Below are positions 8,817-17,091 of a stretch of 64,000 bases of DNA, in pieces. The notes beneath the pieces are model-generated. The model saw only the letters and a list, made by a program, of their open reading frames with translations, was not told the origin of the DNA and made no database searches. Every line of letters begins with the position of its first letter. Within the stretch, counting starts at the first letter, position 1. Position numbers and translations under genes: made by a program. Source of the stretch: Desulfomicrobium baculatum DSM 4028 (lineage in GTDB: Bacteria; Desulfobacterota; Desulfovibrionia; Desulfovibrionales; Desulfomicrobiaceae); assembly GCF_000023225.1 (NCBI RefSeq), contig NC_013173.1, forward strand, positions 1,986,501 to 2,050,500, written 5' to 3'.

Positions 8817-9127
8817 AATCCACAATTTCCGGAAACAACCCCGCCATCGCCGCGACGATCTGAAAAGACAGCATTTTTTATCACTACTCTTCCAAAATTT
8901 ATAACAGCTATATTCCACCACCTGTTTCGCTGAAAAAATCCCCCACCCGAAAATTATCCGGAAAAACTGGAACAGGTTATTAATCCTGCGCATAATTCAC
9001 GCCGTAATCGTACTTAAACAGATGGGCCCAAAACACAAAACTACCCGGCATATATTTTGCTAACACCTACGCGAAATACGTAGTTCAGATACAGAGAGCC
9101 TGATGCCGGAGCAAGAACGAGGTGCGC
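8817..9127. other. AT-rich intergenic region upstream of the PilZ gene
   Basis: 311 bp with no convincing gene. It is clearly richer in A and T than its surroundings. A short inverted repeat (CTACG-7 nt-CTACG complement) is at 9067-9083, about 45 bp before the PilZ start, and could be an operator or chance. It should hold the PilZ promoter and the end of the tilS message. I saw no known riboswitch fold by eye. Confidence 0.4.
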
Positions 9128-9472
9128 ATGAGAGTCAGAAACAAAGGGGATAATCGCGAAAAAAATCGCATTCCACAAGAGGCCATCATTCGCTTTTGTA
9201 CCGGAGAACAGGAAGAATGCCGGCTTGCCAGGATGATCAATTACAGCAGCACCGGCATGTACCTGGAATTGAACTACCCGCCTCCAAAGCTTGGCGCCAA
9301 TCTGCTCATCGAAGTTCTGGAGGAAGACGCGCTCCTGGACCCTCTGGTAGAATATCAGAACCCGAAAACATGCTATTACGCAAAAGTCGTCTGGAAAAAG
9401 AACCTGCCTGACTCAAACGCCGAGTTCGGCGTCGGGTTGCGCTACCTTTCCTCGGTTCCTCAGGAAAGTTGA
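9128..9472 (+). CDS. PilZ domain protein (cyclic di-GMP binding)
   Basis: A 114-aa stand-alone PilZ domain. It has the two c-di-GMP-binding elements: RxxxR as REKNR (residues 10-14) and (D/N)xSxxG as NYSSTG (38-43). A beta-barrel follows, ending with FGVGLRYL. ATG 9128 is preferred over a GTG two codons earlier because GAGG lies five bases before it. It is monocistronic, with a terminator after it and an AT-rich leader before it. Such proteins usually relay c-di-GMP to motility, adhesion or secretion machinery; no partner is adjacent. Confidence 0.88.
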   Translation: MRVRNKGDNREKNRIPQEAIIRFCTGEQEECRLARMINYSSTGMYLELNYPPPKLGANLLIEVLEEDALLDPLVEYQNPKTCYYAKVVWKKNLPDSNAEFGVGLRYLSSVPQES

Positions 9473-9488
9473 GGTTGCGCGACTGCTT

Positions 9489-9510
9489 TGGCCCCTTGCG
9501 GGGCCATTTT
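9489..9510 (+). terminator. intrinsic terminator of the PilZ gene
   Basis: A perfect 7-bp stem TGGCCCC/GGGGCCA (9489-9495 with 9500-9506), loop TTGC, followed by TTTT on the plus strand. It lies 17 bp after the PilZ stop and abuts the end of the convergent reductase gene. Confidence 0.75.
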
Positions 9511-11153
9511 CATGCCTTGCGCGCCGCCGCTTCCGTCTTGCGTCTGGTCAAATCCTCGAAAACGGCCATGGCCGCCGAAGCGCCCTCGCTGACAGCCGTG
9601 ACGATCTGCTGCACCCCGCCGGTTATGTCTCCGGCCGCATAGATGCGCGGGATGCTGGTGCGGCCCAGTCTGTCGACGCGGATATAGCCGCCCGGCTCCT
9701 GTGCCAAGCCCAGATGAGACACGGCCTCGACATTGGGCACGATGCCGATGGCCAGAAAAACTCCGTCCACGGGGATGCGCTCTGTTTCACCGGTCTTGAC
9801 GTGCCGGACGCTTATGAACGTAAGCGTCTCTTTTCCGCCGATCTCCTCGACAACGCTGTTCCAATGCACGGGAATCTCCTCCCTGAGCACGGAATCGACA
9901 AGATGCTGTTCGGCCCGGAAACTGTCGCGGCGATGCACGATGAATACATCCACACCCAGATTCTTCAGGTGCAGGGCGTCGGTCAGGGCGGTGTTTCCGC
10001 CGCCGACCACGGCGACCTTTTTGCCCTTGAACATGAATCCGTCACACGACGCGCAAAAGGACACACCCTTGCTCATGAAGCGGTCCTCGCCGGGCACGTC
10101 CAGCTTCTTCCAGGACGCACCCGCCGCATATATGACGGCATCCGCCACATATACCAGATCCTGGGTCAAAACTTCCAGTTTCCTGCCGACCTTGATCTCC
10201 TCGACGGTCTGACCGGTGATGACGTCCACGTACTGTTTGGCCTGCTCGTGGATCATGTCCATGAGCATCTTGCCGCCGATGTTGATGAAGCCGGGATAGT
10301 TCTCCACTTCCGGAGTGATGCTGACCAGGCCGCCGACAATGCCTTTTTCCAGCACCACGGCGTCAAGACCTGCGCGTTTGGCGTATATTCCGGCCGTAAG
10401 ACCCGCAGGTCCGGAGCCGATAATGACCACGTCATGATAGCTTGCATCTGCACTGTCTTTCCCGCTCCTTTCCTCCGCCATGTCCTTGGCGGCCTTGAGC
10501 GTCACGAGTTGCAGAACAAAGGCCAGCTCCGACTCCATGCCCACGGTGGACAACTTTTCGTCGTCATAAACCGTGTGCGGGATGGAGCCCACGGAGTACT
10601 CTTCCGCGTACTCCGGGTTTTCCCCGGTCTCGACGCATTCGACACTGACCAAAAGCGGTTTCTCGATGGCCGCCTTGATGGCGTTGACGCACTGCCCGGG
10701 GCAATACGGACAGGTCGGGCTGACAAAAACCTTGACCTGGCGGGGCTCCTCCAATTCCTGCAGCAGCTCCTTGCTGCGCGCGGACAAGAAGCTGTTGCCC
10801 GTTGAGGCCATCATCAGGGCGTGCAAAAAGGCCTGCCCTTCCTCACCGGCCGGAGCGCCGGTAAAACGAATGGAATATTTTTCGGGTGCGATGAGCAGCG
10901 TCGGGAACCGCTCCACGCCAAACTTTTCGTTGGCCTTTTCATCTGCGGAATGCAGGTTGAGGGTGACCTTGTCGGTTAGGCGAACAAGATCCTTCATCAG
11001 ATTGCGCGCGAAGTCGGCGTAGGCATCGTTCTGCCCGGGCGTAACGAACAGATGCACGGGCACCACTTCCTTGAAATCCTTCAGATAGGAGGCCAGAGCC
11101 TTGCGCTGATCCTCAGGCAGAAACCATTCGTCTTTGTTGCTTGCTTTGGTCAT
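9510..11153 (-). CDS. thioredoxin reductase-like flavoprotein with N-terminal double thioredoxin fold (AhpF-like)
   Basis: A 547-aa fusion. Residues about 1-225 form two thioredoxin folds like those of AhpF or archaeal protein disulfide oxidoreductase. The first fold lacks a CxxC; the second has C148-P-Y-C151. Residues 240-547 are a thioredoxin reductase: FAD motif GSGPAG (246-251), redox pair C367-A-S-C370, NADPH motif GGGNTA (384-389) and HRRDSFRAE, indicating NADPH preference. Electrons should flow NADPH to FAD to CASC to CPYC to an external partner. No peroxiredoxin gene is adjacent, so the partner is unknown. ATG 11153 has GGAGG just upstream; the frame extends 38 codons further without support. 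Monocistronic. Confidence 0.9.
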   Translation of the reverse strand: MTKASNKDEWFLPEDQRKALASYLKDFKEVVPVHLFVTPGQNDAYADFARNLMKDLVRLTDKVTLNLHSADEKANEKFGVERFPTLLIAPEKYSIRFTGAPAGEEGQAFLHALMMASTGNSFLSARSKELLQELEEPRQVKVFVSPTCPYCPGQCVNAIKAAIEKPLLVSVECVETGENPEYAEEYSVGSIPHTVYDDEKLSTVGMESELAFVLQLVTLKAAKDMAEERSGKDSADASYHDVVIIGSGPAGLTAGIYAKRAGLDAVVLEKGIVGGLVSITPEVENYPGFINIGGKMLMDMIHEQAKQYVDVITGQTVEEIKVGRKLEVLTQDLVYVADAVIYAAGASWKKLDVPGEDRFMSKGVSFCASCDGFMFKGKKVAVVGGGNTALTDALHLKNLGVDVFIVHRRDSFRAEQHLVDSVLREEIPVHWNSVVEEIGGKETLTFISVRHVKTGETERIPVDGVFLAIGIVPNVEAVSHLGLAQEPGGYIRVDRLGRTSIPRIYAAGDITGGVQQIVTAVSEGASAAMAVFEDLTRRKTEAAARKA

Positions 11154-11334
11154 AAGAACCTCCGGAGAAAGAGTAACGAGGATTGCGAACTTTTTCTCTA
11201 ACGTCTTATGCGAATTTGTCAAAGCGCGACCAATGGTTGCGACGAATCGCCACACTGGTCCCGGCATAAAAAACGAGAATTTGAGGGAGGGTCACGAAAG
11301 AAGAAGCATGAAGACCATGCGCATCCGGCACGAC

Positions 11335-12411
11335 TTAAACAGGAAGAGCCGAGGCATAGGCCCGAAGATAGGCCGCATGCATCCCGGATGCATCATACGC
11401 CGCGACATCAAGGATCCCTGCCGAAACGAGCTTTTCGACCAGGGCGGAATTTTCCCGCAGGCGATCAAGTTGCCGCGCCAGGGAGGCAGGGTCCCCGTTG
11501 GAAAAGACGAGCCCGTTGACCTCGTCGCGAACCAACTCAAGGTTGGCAGGAAGATCGGAACAGACCACGGGCACGCCCGCGGCCCATCCTTCCTTGATGA
11601 CCCCGCTTGAACCCTCGCCATGAGCCGATGGCACAACCAGAACGTCAAGGCTGGGCAGAATGAGAGAACTCTCGACCCGCCCTTTCCACGCGATGTGTTC
11701 TGAAAGGCCCAGGTTTTCGGCCTGACGCTTCAGGTCCGCCTCCAAGGCCCCATCGCCGACCACCCAGACCTTTGGCACATGTGCCAGCAGCGAGAGGGCC
11801 CTGAAAAACTGGGCGTGGCCCTTTTGTGGGGAAAGAGCGCCGATGATGCCCACCCGCCCGAAGTTTCCGGGTTCCCGGCGGGAGTATCTATCAAGCACGA
11901 TGGCGCTGGGGATGACCGCTGTGCGGCGAACTCCGGCTCCGCGAACCACATCCTCCACCTCCCGGCTGACACAGACCACCAGGGTTCCGAGCCGGTATTT
12001 CCAGCGACTCCATCCCTGGCCCAGAGCATAGGACACCCGCCGGGTATGGATCAGGGTCAGGTCCCGTCGGAAGAGGTGCGCCAAGGCCCCAAGAGAGGCG
12101 GCGCGGGCGTCGTGAGTGTGCAGGATGGTAGGCGAGGAAGGAAGTATGCGGAGCAGTGCGAGCAGATTGAGGGGATGATAATCACGTCTGCGAGGCAGCG
12201 TCGCAATCTTTATCCCGAGTTCAAGAGCGGCATCAAGAATGGGTGCGCCTTGCGGCGCGGCCACGCGCACCTCTACCCCGGCCTTGTGCTGTTCGCCGGC
12301 AAGATAGATGACCTGCCGTTGTCCGCCCCTGAATTCGCAGCCAAGATCCAGATGCGTCACTCCTATAGCCGCAAGCGACGCCATCTCCCGGTCTGCCGCC
12401 TGACGTATCAT
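11335..12411 (-). CDS. glycosyltransferase family 4
   Basis: A 358-aa GT-B retaining glycosyltransferase of the GT4 type. Residues 16-35 (HLDLGCEFRGGQRQVIYLA) form the acceptor-side first strand with the glycine loop. The C-terminal half has the group-1 pattern: RVGIIGALSPQKGHAQF, then VVPSAHGEGSSGVIKEGWAAG with the conserved E-x7-E-type donor-binding region. Its ATG overlaps the stop of the upstream aminotransferase (ATGA). Target glycan unknown; lipopolysaccharide or exopolysaccharide is likely given the other envelope genes in the window. Confidence 0.85.
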   Translation of the reverse strand: MIRQAADREMASLAAIGVTHLDLGCEFRGGQRQVIYLAGEQHKAGVEVRVAAPQGAPILDAALELGIKIATLPRRRDYHPLNLLALLRILPSSPTILHTHDARAASLGALAHLFRRDLTLIHTRRVSYALGQGWSRWKYRLGTLVVCVSREVEDVVRGAGVRRTAVIPSAIVLDRYSRREPGNFGRVGIIGALSPQKGHAQFFRALSLLAHVPKVWVVGDGALEADLKRQAENLGLSEHIAWKGRVESSLILPSLDVLVVPSAHGEGSSGVIKEGWAAGVPVVCSDLPANLELVRDEVNGLVFSNGDPASLARQLDRLRENSALVEKLVSAGILDVAAYDASGMHAAYLRAYASALPV

Positions 12412-13358
12412 GCCCGCAGCAGCCGCTGGCCGTGGGCCTTGCGGTCCTCCACCAGCAACCCGCGCAGGCGCAGGCCGACAGGACCGGGGACGCCGTCGCC
12501 CACGACACGGCCATTGTAGCGAACCACGCCCACCGCGTCGATGCTGGTGCCAAGAAGAATGATTTCACGGCAGTCGTACAGCTCGGATTCGGGCACGGGG
12601 CGGGTGGCGACCGGCATGAAACCCTCGGCCAGGCTCATGGCCCGCTTCAGGGTGGTGCCCATGAGGGCGTTCTTGAGCTCGGGCACGACGAAAACCCCGT
12701 CCCTGTCCACCAGCACCGCGTTCTCCGTGGAGCCTTCGGCCAGAAAGCCGTCCCCGTCGAAGCAGAGCGGATAGTCCGCGCCCTGCTCCACGGCGTCCTT
12801 TTTCATCAGCACGTTGGGCAGGTAATTCACGCTCTTGATCTGGGACATCCAGCCCTGCTTGGCCGGAATGCGCGTACGCACTGCGCTGACCCCGACAGTC
12901 CAGAAGGATTCGGGCTTGCGGACGAAACGCTTGGCCGCGATGTACAGGCTCGACTGCGGGCATTCACGAGTGTCGAGGGTGAAGCCGCCCGGGCCGCGTC
13001 CCACAAAGACCATGACGTTGCCTTCGCTCGCGCCGCTGGCCAGGCAGACCTGCCGGATCAGATCGTCCAGTTCGGCGGTGCCGATCGGCAAGGCAAGTTC
13101 AATAGCGCCGGCGGAACGCTCCAGACGCAGCAAATGCTCGTCCAGCTGATAGATGGCTCCGTCCTCAAAACGCAGCGCCTCGAAAACGCCGTCGCCGCGG
13201 TGCACAAGGTGGTCATCGAGGGGTATGAGCATGAGGCGCGGATTGGTGAAAATCGCACCCAGCCGATGATCGTAGAAAGCCAGAAAATTCTCCTCGCCGG
13301 GGCGCGGGGTAGCCTGCAAACGTTCCCAAAAGAGCTGCTCGTTTCCGATTTCAACCAT
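12408..13358 (-). CDS. class IV PLP-dependent aminotransferase
   Basis: A 316-aa fold-type IV PLP enzyme, the family of branched-chain aminotransferase, D-amino-acid aminotransferase and aminodeoxychorismate lyase. The catalytic lysine is in QIKSVNYLPNVLMKK, and the PLP-phosphate loop is represented by FLAEGSTENAVLV and GTTLKRAM. HRGDGVFEALRFEDG near residue 65 is the usual N-terminal substrate-domain motif. ATG 13358 is chosen because GGAGG lies five bases before it. The gene follows asd, with a terminator between them, and overlaps the GT4 gene. Substrate cannot be told: ilvE, dat and pabC all look similar at this level. Confidence 0.85.
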   Translation of the reverse strand: MVEIGNEQLFWERLQATPRPGEENFLAFYDHRLGAIFTNPRLMLIPLDDHLVHRGDGVFEALRFEDGAIYQLDEHLLRLERSAGAIELALPIGTAELDDLIRQVCLASGASEGNVMVFVGRGPGGFTLDTRECPQSSLYIAAKRFVRKPESFWTVGVSAVRTRIPAKQGWMSQIKSVNYLPNVLMKKDAVEQGADYPLCFDGDGFLAEGSTENAVLVDRDGVFVVPELKNALMGTTLKRAMSLAEGFMPVATRPVPESELYDCREIILLGTSIDAVGVVRYNGRVVGDGVPGPVGLRLRGLLVEDRKAHGQRLLRA

Positions 13359-13404
13359 CTTTCCCTCCATGACGGCATGGGCCACCCCGCTGCGCGTCGC
13401 TCGC

Positions 13405-13441
13405 AAAACACGCCCCGAGCCGTTTTTAGGTTCGGGGCGTG
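13405..13441 (-). terminator. intrinsic terminator downstream of asd
   Basis: A 10-bp stem CACGCCCCGA/TCGGGGCGTG (13409-13418 with 13432-13441), which can extend by a CC/GG pair, followed on the minus strand by TTTTG. It sits 26 bp after the asd stop and ahead of the aminotransferase start, so it should separate these two transcripts at least partly. Confidence 0.8.
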
Positions 13442-13466
13442 CGGACAACTAGAAACGTGTAGGAAC

Positions 13467-14492
13467 TTACGAAATGCGCAAAAGATCGCGTTCCAGGAGC
13501 ACCTCCGCGATCTGGACGGCGTTCAGAGCCGCGCCCTTGCGGATATTGTCGGCCACGATGAACATGTTCAGGCCGTTCTCGATGCTCTCGTCCTCGCGGA
13601 TGCGGCCCACGAAGGTCTCATCCTCGCCCGCGGCGAAAATGGGCATGGGATAGATCTTCTCGCCGGGATTATCGAGGACGCGCACGCCGGGAGCCTGAGA
13701 CAGGATGGCGCGGGCCTCCTTGGAGGTGAGCTTCTTTTCGGTCTCGATGTTCACGCTTTCGCTGTGGCCGTAGAAAACCGGCACGCGCACGGCGGTGGCG
13801 GTGACCCGAATGGAATCGTCGCCCATGATCTTCTTGGTCTCAAGGACCATCTTCATCTCTTCCTTGGTGTACTCGTTGTCCAGGAAGACGTCGATCTGGG
13901 GCAGGCAGTTGAAGGCGATGCGGTGCGGATAAACCGTATTGGTGGCTTCCTGGCCGTTGAAAAGCTGACGCACCTGATTTTCCAGTTCGACGATGGCCTT
14001 CTGGCCGGTGCCGGAAACAGCCTGATAGGTGGAGACCACGACGCGCTTGATGCGGGCGGCGTCATGCAGCGGTTTTAAGGCCACGACCATCTGGATGGTC
14101 GAACAATTGGGGTTGGCGATGATGCCCTTGTGCCAGGCGAGATCATCGGGGTTGACCTCGGGGACGACCAGGGGAACGGCCGGGTCCATGCGCCAGGCGC
14201 TGGAGTTGTCGACCACCACGCAACCGGCCTTGACCGCGCAGGGCGCGAATTTTTCGGACGTGGAACCGCCGGCGGAAAAAAGGGCCAGATCAACGCCGAC
14301 AAAGGAATCTTCGGTCAATTCCTGCACCGTCAGTTTTTTCGCGCCGAATTCCACTTTGGTACCCGCGGAGCGCGAAGAGGCAAGAGCCCGCACTTCCGCA
14401 TGGGGGAAATTCCGGCGAACCAACGTATCGAGCATCTCTCTGCCAACGGCGCCAGTCGCGCCAACCACGGCCACTACGGGAATCTTCTTCAT
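13467..14492 (-). CDS. asd: aspartate-semialdehyde dehydrogenase
   Basis: NADPH reduction of aspartyl phosphate to aspartate semialdehyde, the branch point to lysine/diaminopimelate, threonine and methionine. It is 341 aa, the usual length. Rossmann motif GATGAVGREM (residues 11-20) and active-site C130 in ANPNCSTIQ are present. NTVYPHRIAFNCLPQID and RVPVFYGHSESV supply the substrate-binding and catalytic region of the family. The ATG at 14492 has GGAGG five bases before it. It follows metF on the same strand by a short gap, so methionine-related genes cluster here. Confidence 0.97.
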   Translation of the reverse strand: MKKIPVVAVVGATGAVGREMLDTLVRRNFPHAEVRALASSRSAGTKVEFGAKKLTVQELTEDSFVGVDLALFSAGGSTSEKFAPCAVKAGCVVVDNSSAWRMDPAVPLVVPEVNPDDLAWHKGIIANPNCSTIQMVVALKPLHDAARIKRVVVSTYQAVSGTGQKAIVELENQVRQLFNGQEATNTVYPHRIAFNCLPQIDVFLDNEYTKEEMKMVLETKKIMGDDSIRVTATAVRVPVFYGHSESVNIETEKKLTSKEARAILSQAPGVRVLDNPGEKIYPMPIFAAGEDETFVGRIREDESIENGLNMFIVADNIRKGAALNAVQIAEVLLERDLLRIS

Positions 14493-14510
14493 CGTCGCCT
14501 CCAAAATATG

Positions 14511-15398
14511 TTACTTCAGCCCATCCCTGCTCGAAAAATCCTTCCAGATATCCAGGCAGGTATCGGCTTTATTAAGAGTGTAGAGATGCACTCCAGGGGC
14601 TCCCCGGTCAAGCAGATTTCGGATCTGGCTCTTGGCGTAACCCAGTCCCAGCCCGCGCACCCCGCTCTCGCCGTAAACCTTGTGCACATGCTCCAGATCG
14701 CGCATGTACCCTTCAGGCACGGAAGCCCCGCAAAAGGTCAGCATGCGCTGCAGGGCCCCAAGGTTCTGGACCGGCAGAATGCCCGGGATGATGGGCACGC
14801 CGATGCCCGCCGCCCTGGCCCTAACCACGAAATCGAAATACCTGTCGTTATCGAAAAAAAGCTGTGTGATGACGAAATCGGCGCCGCTTGCGACCTTGTG
14901 TCGCAAACGCTCCAGATCATCCGCCATGCTCGGGGCTTCGGGATGTTTTTCAGGATAGCCCGCAACGCCGATGCACAGATCGGAAAACTCCTGCCGGATG
15001 AAGGAGACCAGGTCGCTGCCGTGCTGAAACTCTTCACTGTCGGGGGTGAAGGATGTTTCACCCCGAGGCGGGTCGCCACGCAGAGCAAGCACGTTATCGA
15101 CGCCGGCCTCACCCAGGCCGGACAAAAAGGAGCCAAGCCTGGCCCGGTCCGCTCCGACACAGGTCAGATGCGCCAAAGGCTCCAGGCCATATTCCTGCTT
15201 CATGCGGGTCACTATCTCCAGCGTGTTGTGCTGGGTGCTGCCGCCCGCGCCATAGGTCACGGAACAAAACAGGGGCGCGAGCGCTCTGAGCTGACGCACG
15301 ACATCAAAAAAACCGGGCCACTGCGCCCGGTCTTTGGGGGGAAAGAACTCCAGCGACAGGAAAGGTTCCTGCCGCTGAAGCAACTGGGAAATACGCAC
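14511..15398 (-). CDS. metF: 5,10-methylenetetrahydrofolate reductase
   Basis: Reduces methylene-THF to methyl-THF for methionine synthesis, and in acetogenic or acetate-oxidising anaerobes for C1 flow. It is a 295-aa FAD TIM-barrel. Motifs are SLEFFPPKD with the catalytic-type Glu, VTYGAGGST, HLTCVGADR, and LALRGDPP. The start is GTG with GGGAG upstream. It is tightly spaced between pilC and asd (16 and 18 bp). No corrinoid-linked MetV partner is adjacent. Confidence 0.95.
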   Translation of the reverse strand: MRISQLLQRQEPFLSLEFFPPKDRAQWPGFFDVVRQLRALAPLFCSVTYGAGGSTQHNTLEIVTRMKQEYGLEPLAHLTCVGADRARLGSFLSGLGEAGVDNVLALRGDPPRGETSFTPDSEEFQHGSDLVSFIRQEFSDLCIGVAGYPEKHPEAPSMADDLERLRHKVASGADFVITQLFFDNDRYFDFVVRARAAGIGVPIIPGILPVQNLGALQRMLTFCGASVPEGYMRDLEHVHKVYGESGVRGLGLGYAKSQIRNLLDRGAPGVHLYTLNKADTCLDIWKDFSSRDGLK

Positions 15399-15414
15399 GA
15401 AAAACTCCCTGAAC

Positions 15415-16620
15415 TTACGCTACGGTGTCGGCGATGGAGAAGATGGGCAGGTACATGCTGATGACCAGTCCACCAACGACCACGCCCAGAAAAACGATCA
15501 TGATCGGCTCGATGAGAGAGGTCAGGGCGTCAACGGCCACGTCGACCTCGTCATCATAGAAATCCGCGATTTTTGTCAGCATGGAATCGAGCGCGCCCGT
15601 GGTTTCGCCGATGGCGATCATGTGGATGACCATGGGCGGGAAGACCCCGGTGTCATCAAGCGGTTCGGCCAGGCTCTGGCCTTCGGCGATGGATTTCTTG
15701 GCTTCGAGCACGCCCTTTTCAACGGTCTTGTTGCCCGATGTGCGCGAGACGATATCCAGCGCGTTCAATATCGGCACGCCGCTTGAAACCATGGTCGCCA
15801 GCGTCCGGCTGAACTTGGCCACGGCGGCCTTGCGCAGCAGGGGGCCGAAGACGGGCAGAAAAAGAACCCAGCGATCGACAAGGATCTTCCCCTTCTCCCA
15901 TTTGTAGAAAAACTTGAAGGCGACAATAAAAGCGATGATGCCGCCCACCAGCAACATGAAATTGTTGATGACGAAATTACTCATGTTGATGACTATCTGG
16001 GTCGGCAGGGGAAGCGCGCCGCCGGATTCGGTGAACATCTGCTCAAAAGTCGGGATGACGAAGATGAGGATGACCGCGATGACCGCCACGGCCACGGTCA
16101 CGACCACGCCCGGGTAGATCATGGCGCCCTTGATCTTGGCTTTGAGCTTGGCGGCCTTCTCGATGTATTCGGCCAGACGTATGAGGACCTGGTCCAGAAT
16201 ACCGCCTGTCTCACCGGCGTTGACCATGTTGGAATAGAGCGCGTCAAAAATGTCGGGATGTTTTTTGAGGGCCTCGTACAGGGAGCTGCCGCCCTCGATG
16301 TCGTTTCTGACCGCATAGAGCTTGCGGCGCAGCTTGGGGTTCTCGGTCTGCTCGCACATGATCTGCAAGGCCTGCAGGATGGGCACGCCTGCGTTGATCA
16401 TGGTGGCGAACTGCCGGCTGAAGACGACCATGTCGCGATCGGACACACCGCCCTCAAGAAAGGTGCCTTCCAGAATGTCCTTGGGTTTCGGCTTGACCCG
16501 GACATTGCCATATCCTTTGCGTCGCAGGATATTTTCGGCAAATTCAAGGCTTGGAGCGTCCAAATCCCCTTTGACCGATCTACCGCCGCGTGTTTTTGCC
16601 TTATAGATAAAGACAGGCAT
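15415..16620 (-). CDS. pilC: type IV pilus / type II secretion inner-membrane platform protein (PilC/GspF family)
   Basis: The platform protein that couples the assembly ATPase to pilin polymerisation. It is 401 aa, normal length. Two T2SSF repeats are visible: about residues 70-190 (FSRQFATMINAGVPILQAL) and 270-395 (FSRTLATMVSSGVPILNAL). Three membrane segments are present, the first near VVTVAVAVIAVILIFVI and the last at the C-terminus. The N-terminus MPVFIYKAKTRGGRSVKGDL is typical of PilC. GGAGG precedes the ATG. No pilB, pilT or pilin gene is adjacent, so the gene is split from its usual cluster. Confidence 0.92.
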   Translation of the reverse strand: MPVFIYKAKTRGGRSVKGDLDAPSLEFAENILRRKGYGNVRVKPKPKDILEGTFLEGGVSDRDMVVFSRQFATMINAGVPILQALQIMCEQTENPKLRRKLYAVRNDIEGGSSLYEALKKHPDIFDALYSNMVNAGETGGILDQVLIRLAEYIEKAAKLKAKIKGAMIYPGVVVTVAVAVIAVILIFVIPTFEQMFTESGGALPLPTQIVINMSNFVINNFMLLVGGIIAFIVAFKFFYKWEKGKILVDRWVLFLPVFGPLLRKAAVAKFSRTLATMVSSGVPILNALDIVSRTSGNKTVEKGVLEAKKSIAEGQSLAEPLDDTGVFPPMVIHMIAIGETTGALDSMLTKIADFYDDEVDVAVDALTSLIEPIMIVFLGVVVGGLVISMYLPIFSIADTVA

Positions 16621-16686
16621 GAACGTCCTCCAGAAGTTGGGTCGGAAAAATACGTAACCAATCGCTACCGCGAGTCCGGTGGGGGT

Positions 16687-17091
16687 TCAACGCGTTTGCA
16701 GGCATGCGGAAAGTTCGGACAGAATTTCCTCGTCAGCCGGCAAAAAAGAATACCCCCGGGCTTCTTCACATGTGATCCATGCCAATTCCTGGCCTTCACG
16801 CGGCGTTGGTGCGCCGGAAAATTCAGTCACAAGATGAAAGAAAAGCCGAATTGCACGTCCTTTAACCTTTTTTTCCTTTACTTTCCAGAGGGAAAAAGCA
16901 TCTATTGCAATGGATAATTCCTCTTCCAGTTCCCGGGCAAGAGCCTGCCCAAGCGTCTCTTCAGCCTCGACCTTGCCGCCCGGAAATTCCCAGAATCCGG
17001 ACTCGGACATGGATAGAGATCGCCGGGCGGCCAGAAACCTGTCGTCGCGCACGATGATCCCGGCCACCACGTCAATGCTGCCGACCGTCAT
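16687..17091 (-). CDS. Nudix hydrolase, MutT-like
   Basis: A 134-aa Nudix protein. The Nudix box G-x5-E-x7-R-E-x-x-E-E is complete, as GGKVEAEETLGQALARELEEE. The GFWEFPGGK lead-in is typical of MutT, which hydrolyses 8-oxo-dGTP. The start overlaps the stop of the ABC-F gene (ATGA), so it is translationally coupled. Other nucleoside diphosphate-linked substrates are possible. Confidence 0.88.
   Translation of the reverse strand: MTVGSIDVVAGIIVRDDRFLAARRSLSMSESGFWEFPGGKVEAEETLGQALARELEEELSIAIDAFSLWKVKEKKVKGRAIRLFFHLVTEFSGAPTPREGQELAWITCEEARGYSFLPADEEILSELSACLQTR

Noticed and set aside
9067-9083. Short inverted repeat before the PilZ gene as a regulator site
   Set aside because: Only 5-bp arms; expected by chance in a region of this length. 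Mentioned only in the intergenic note.
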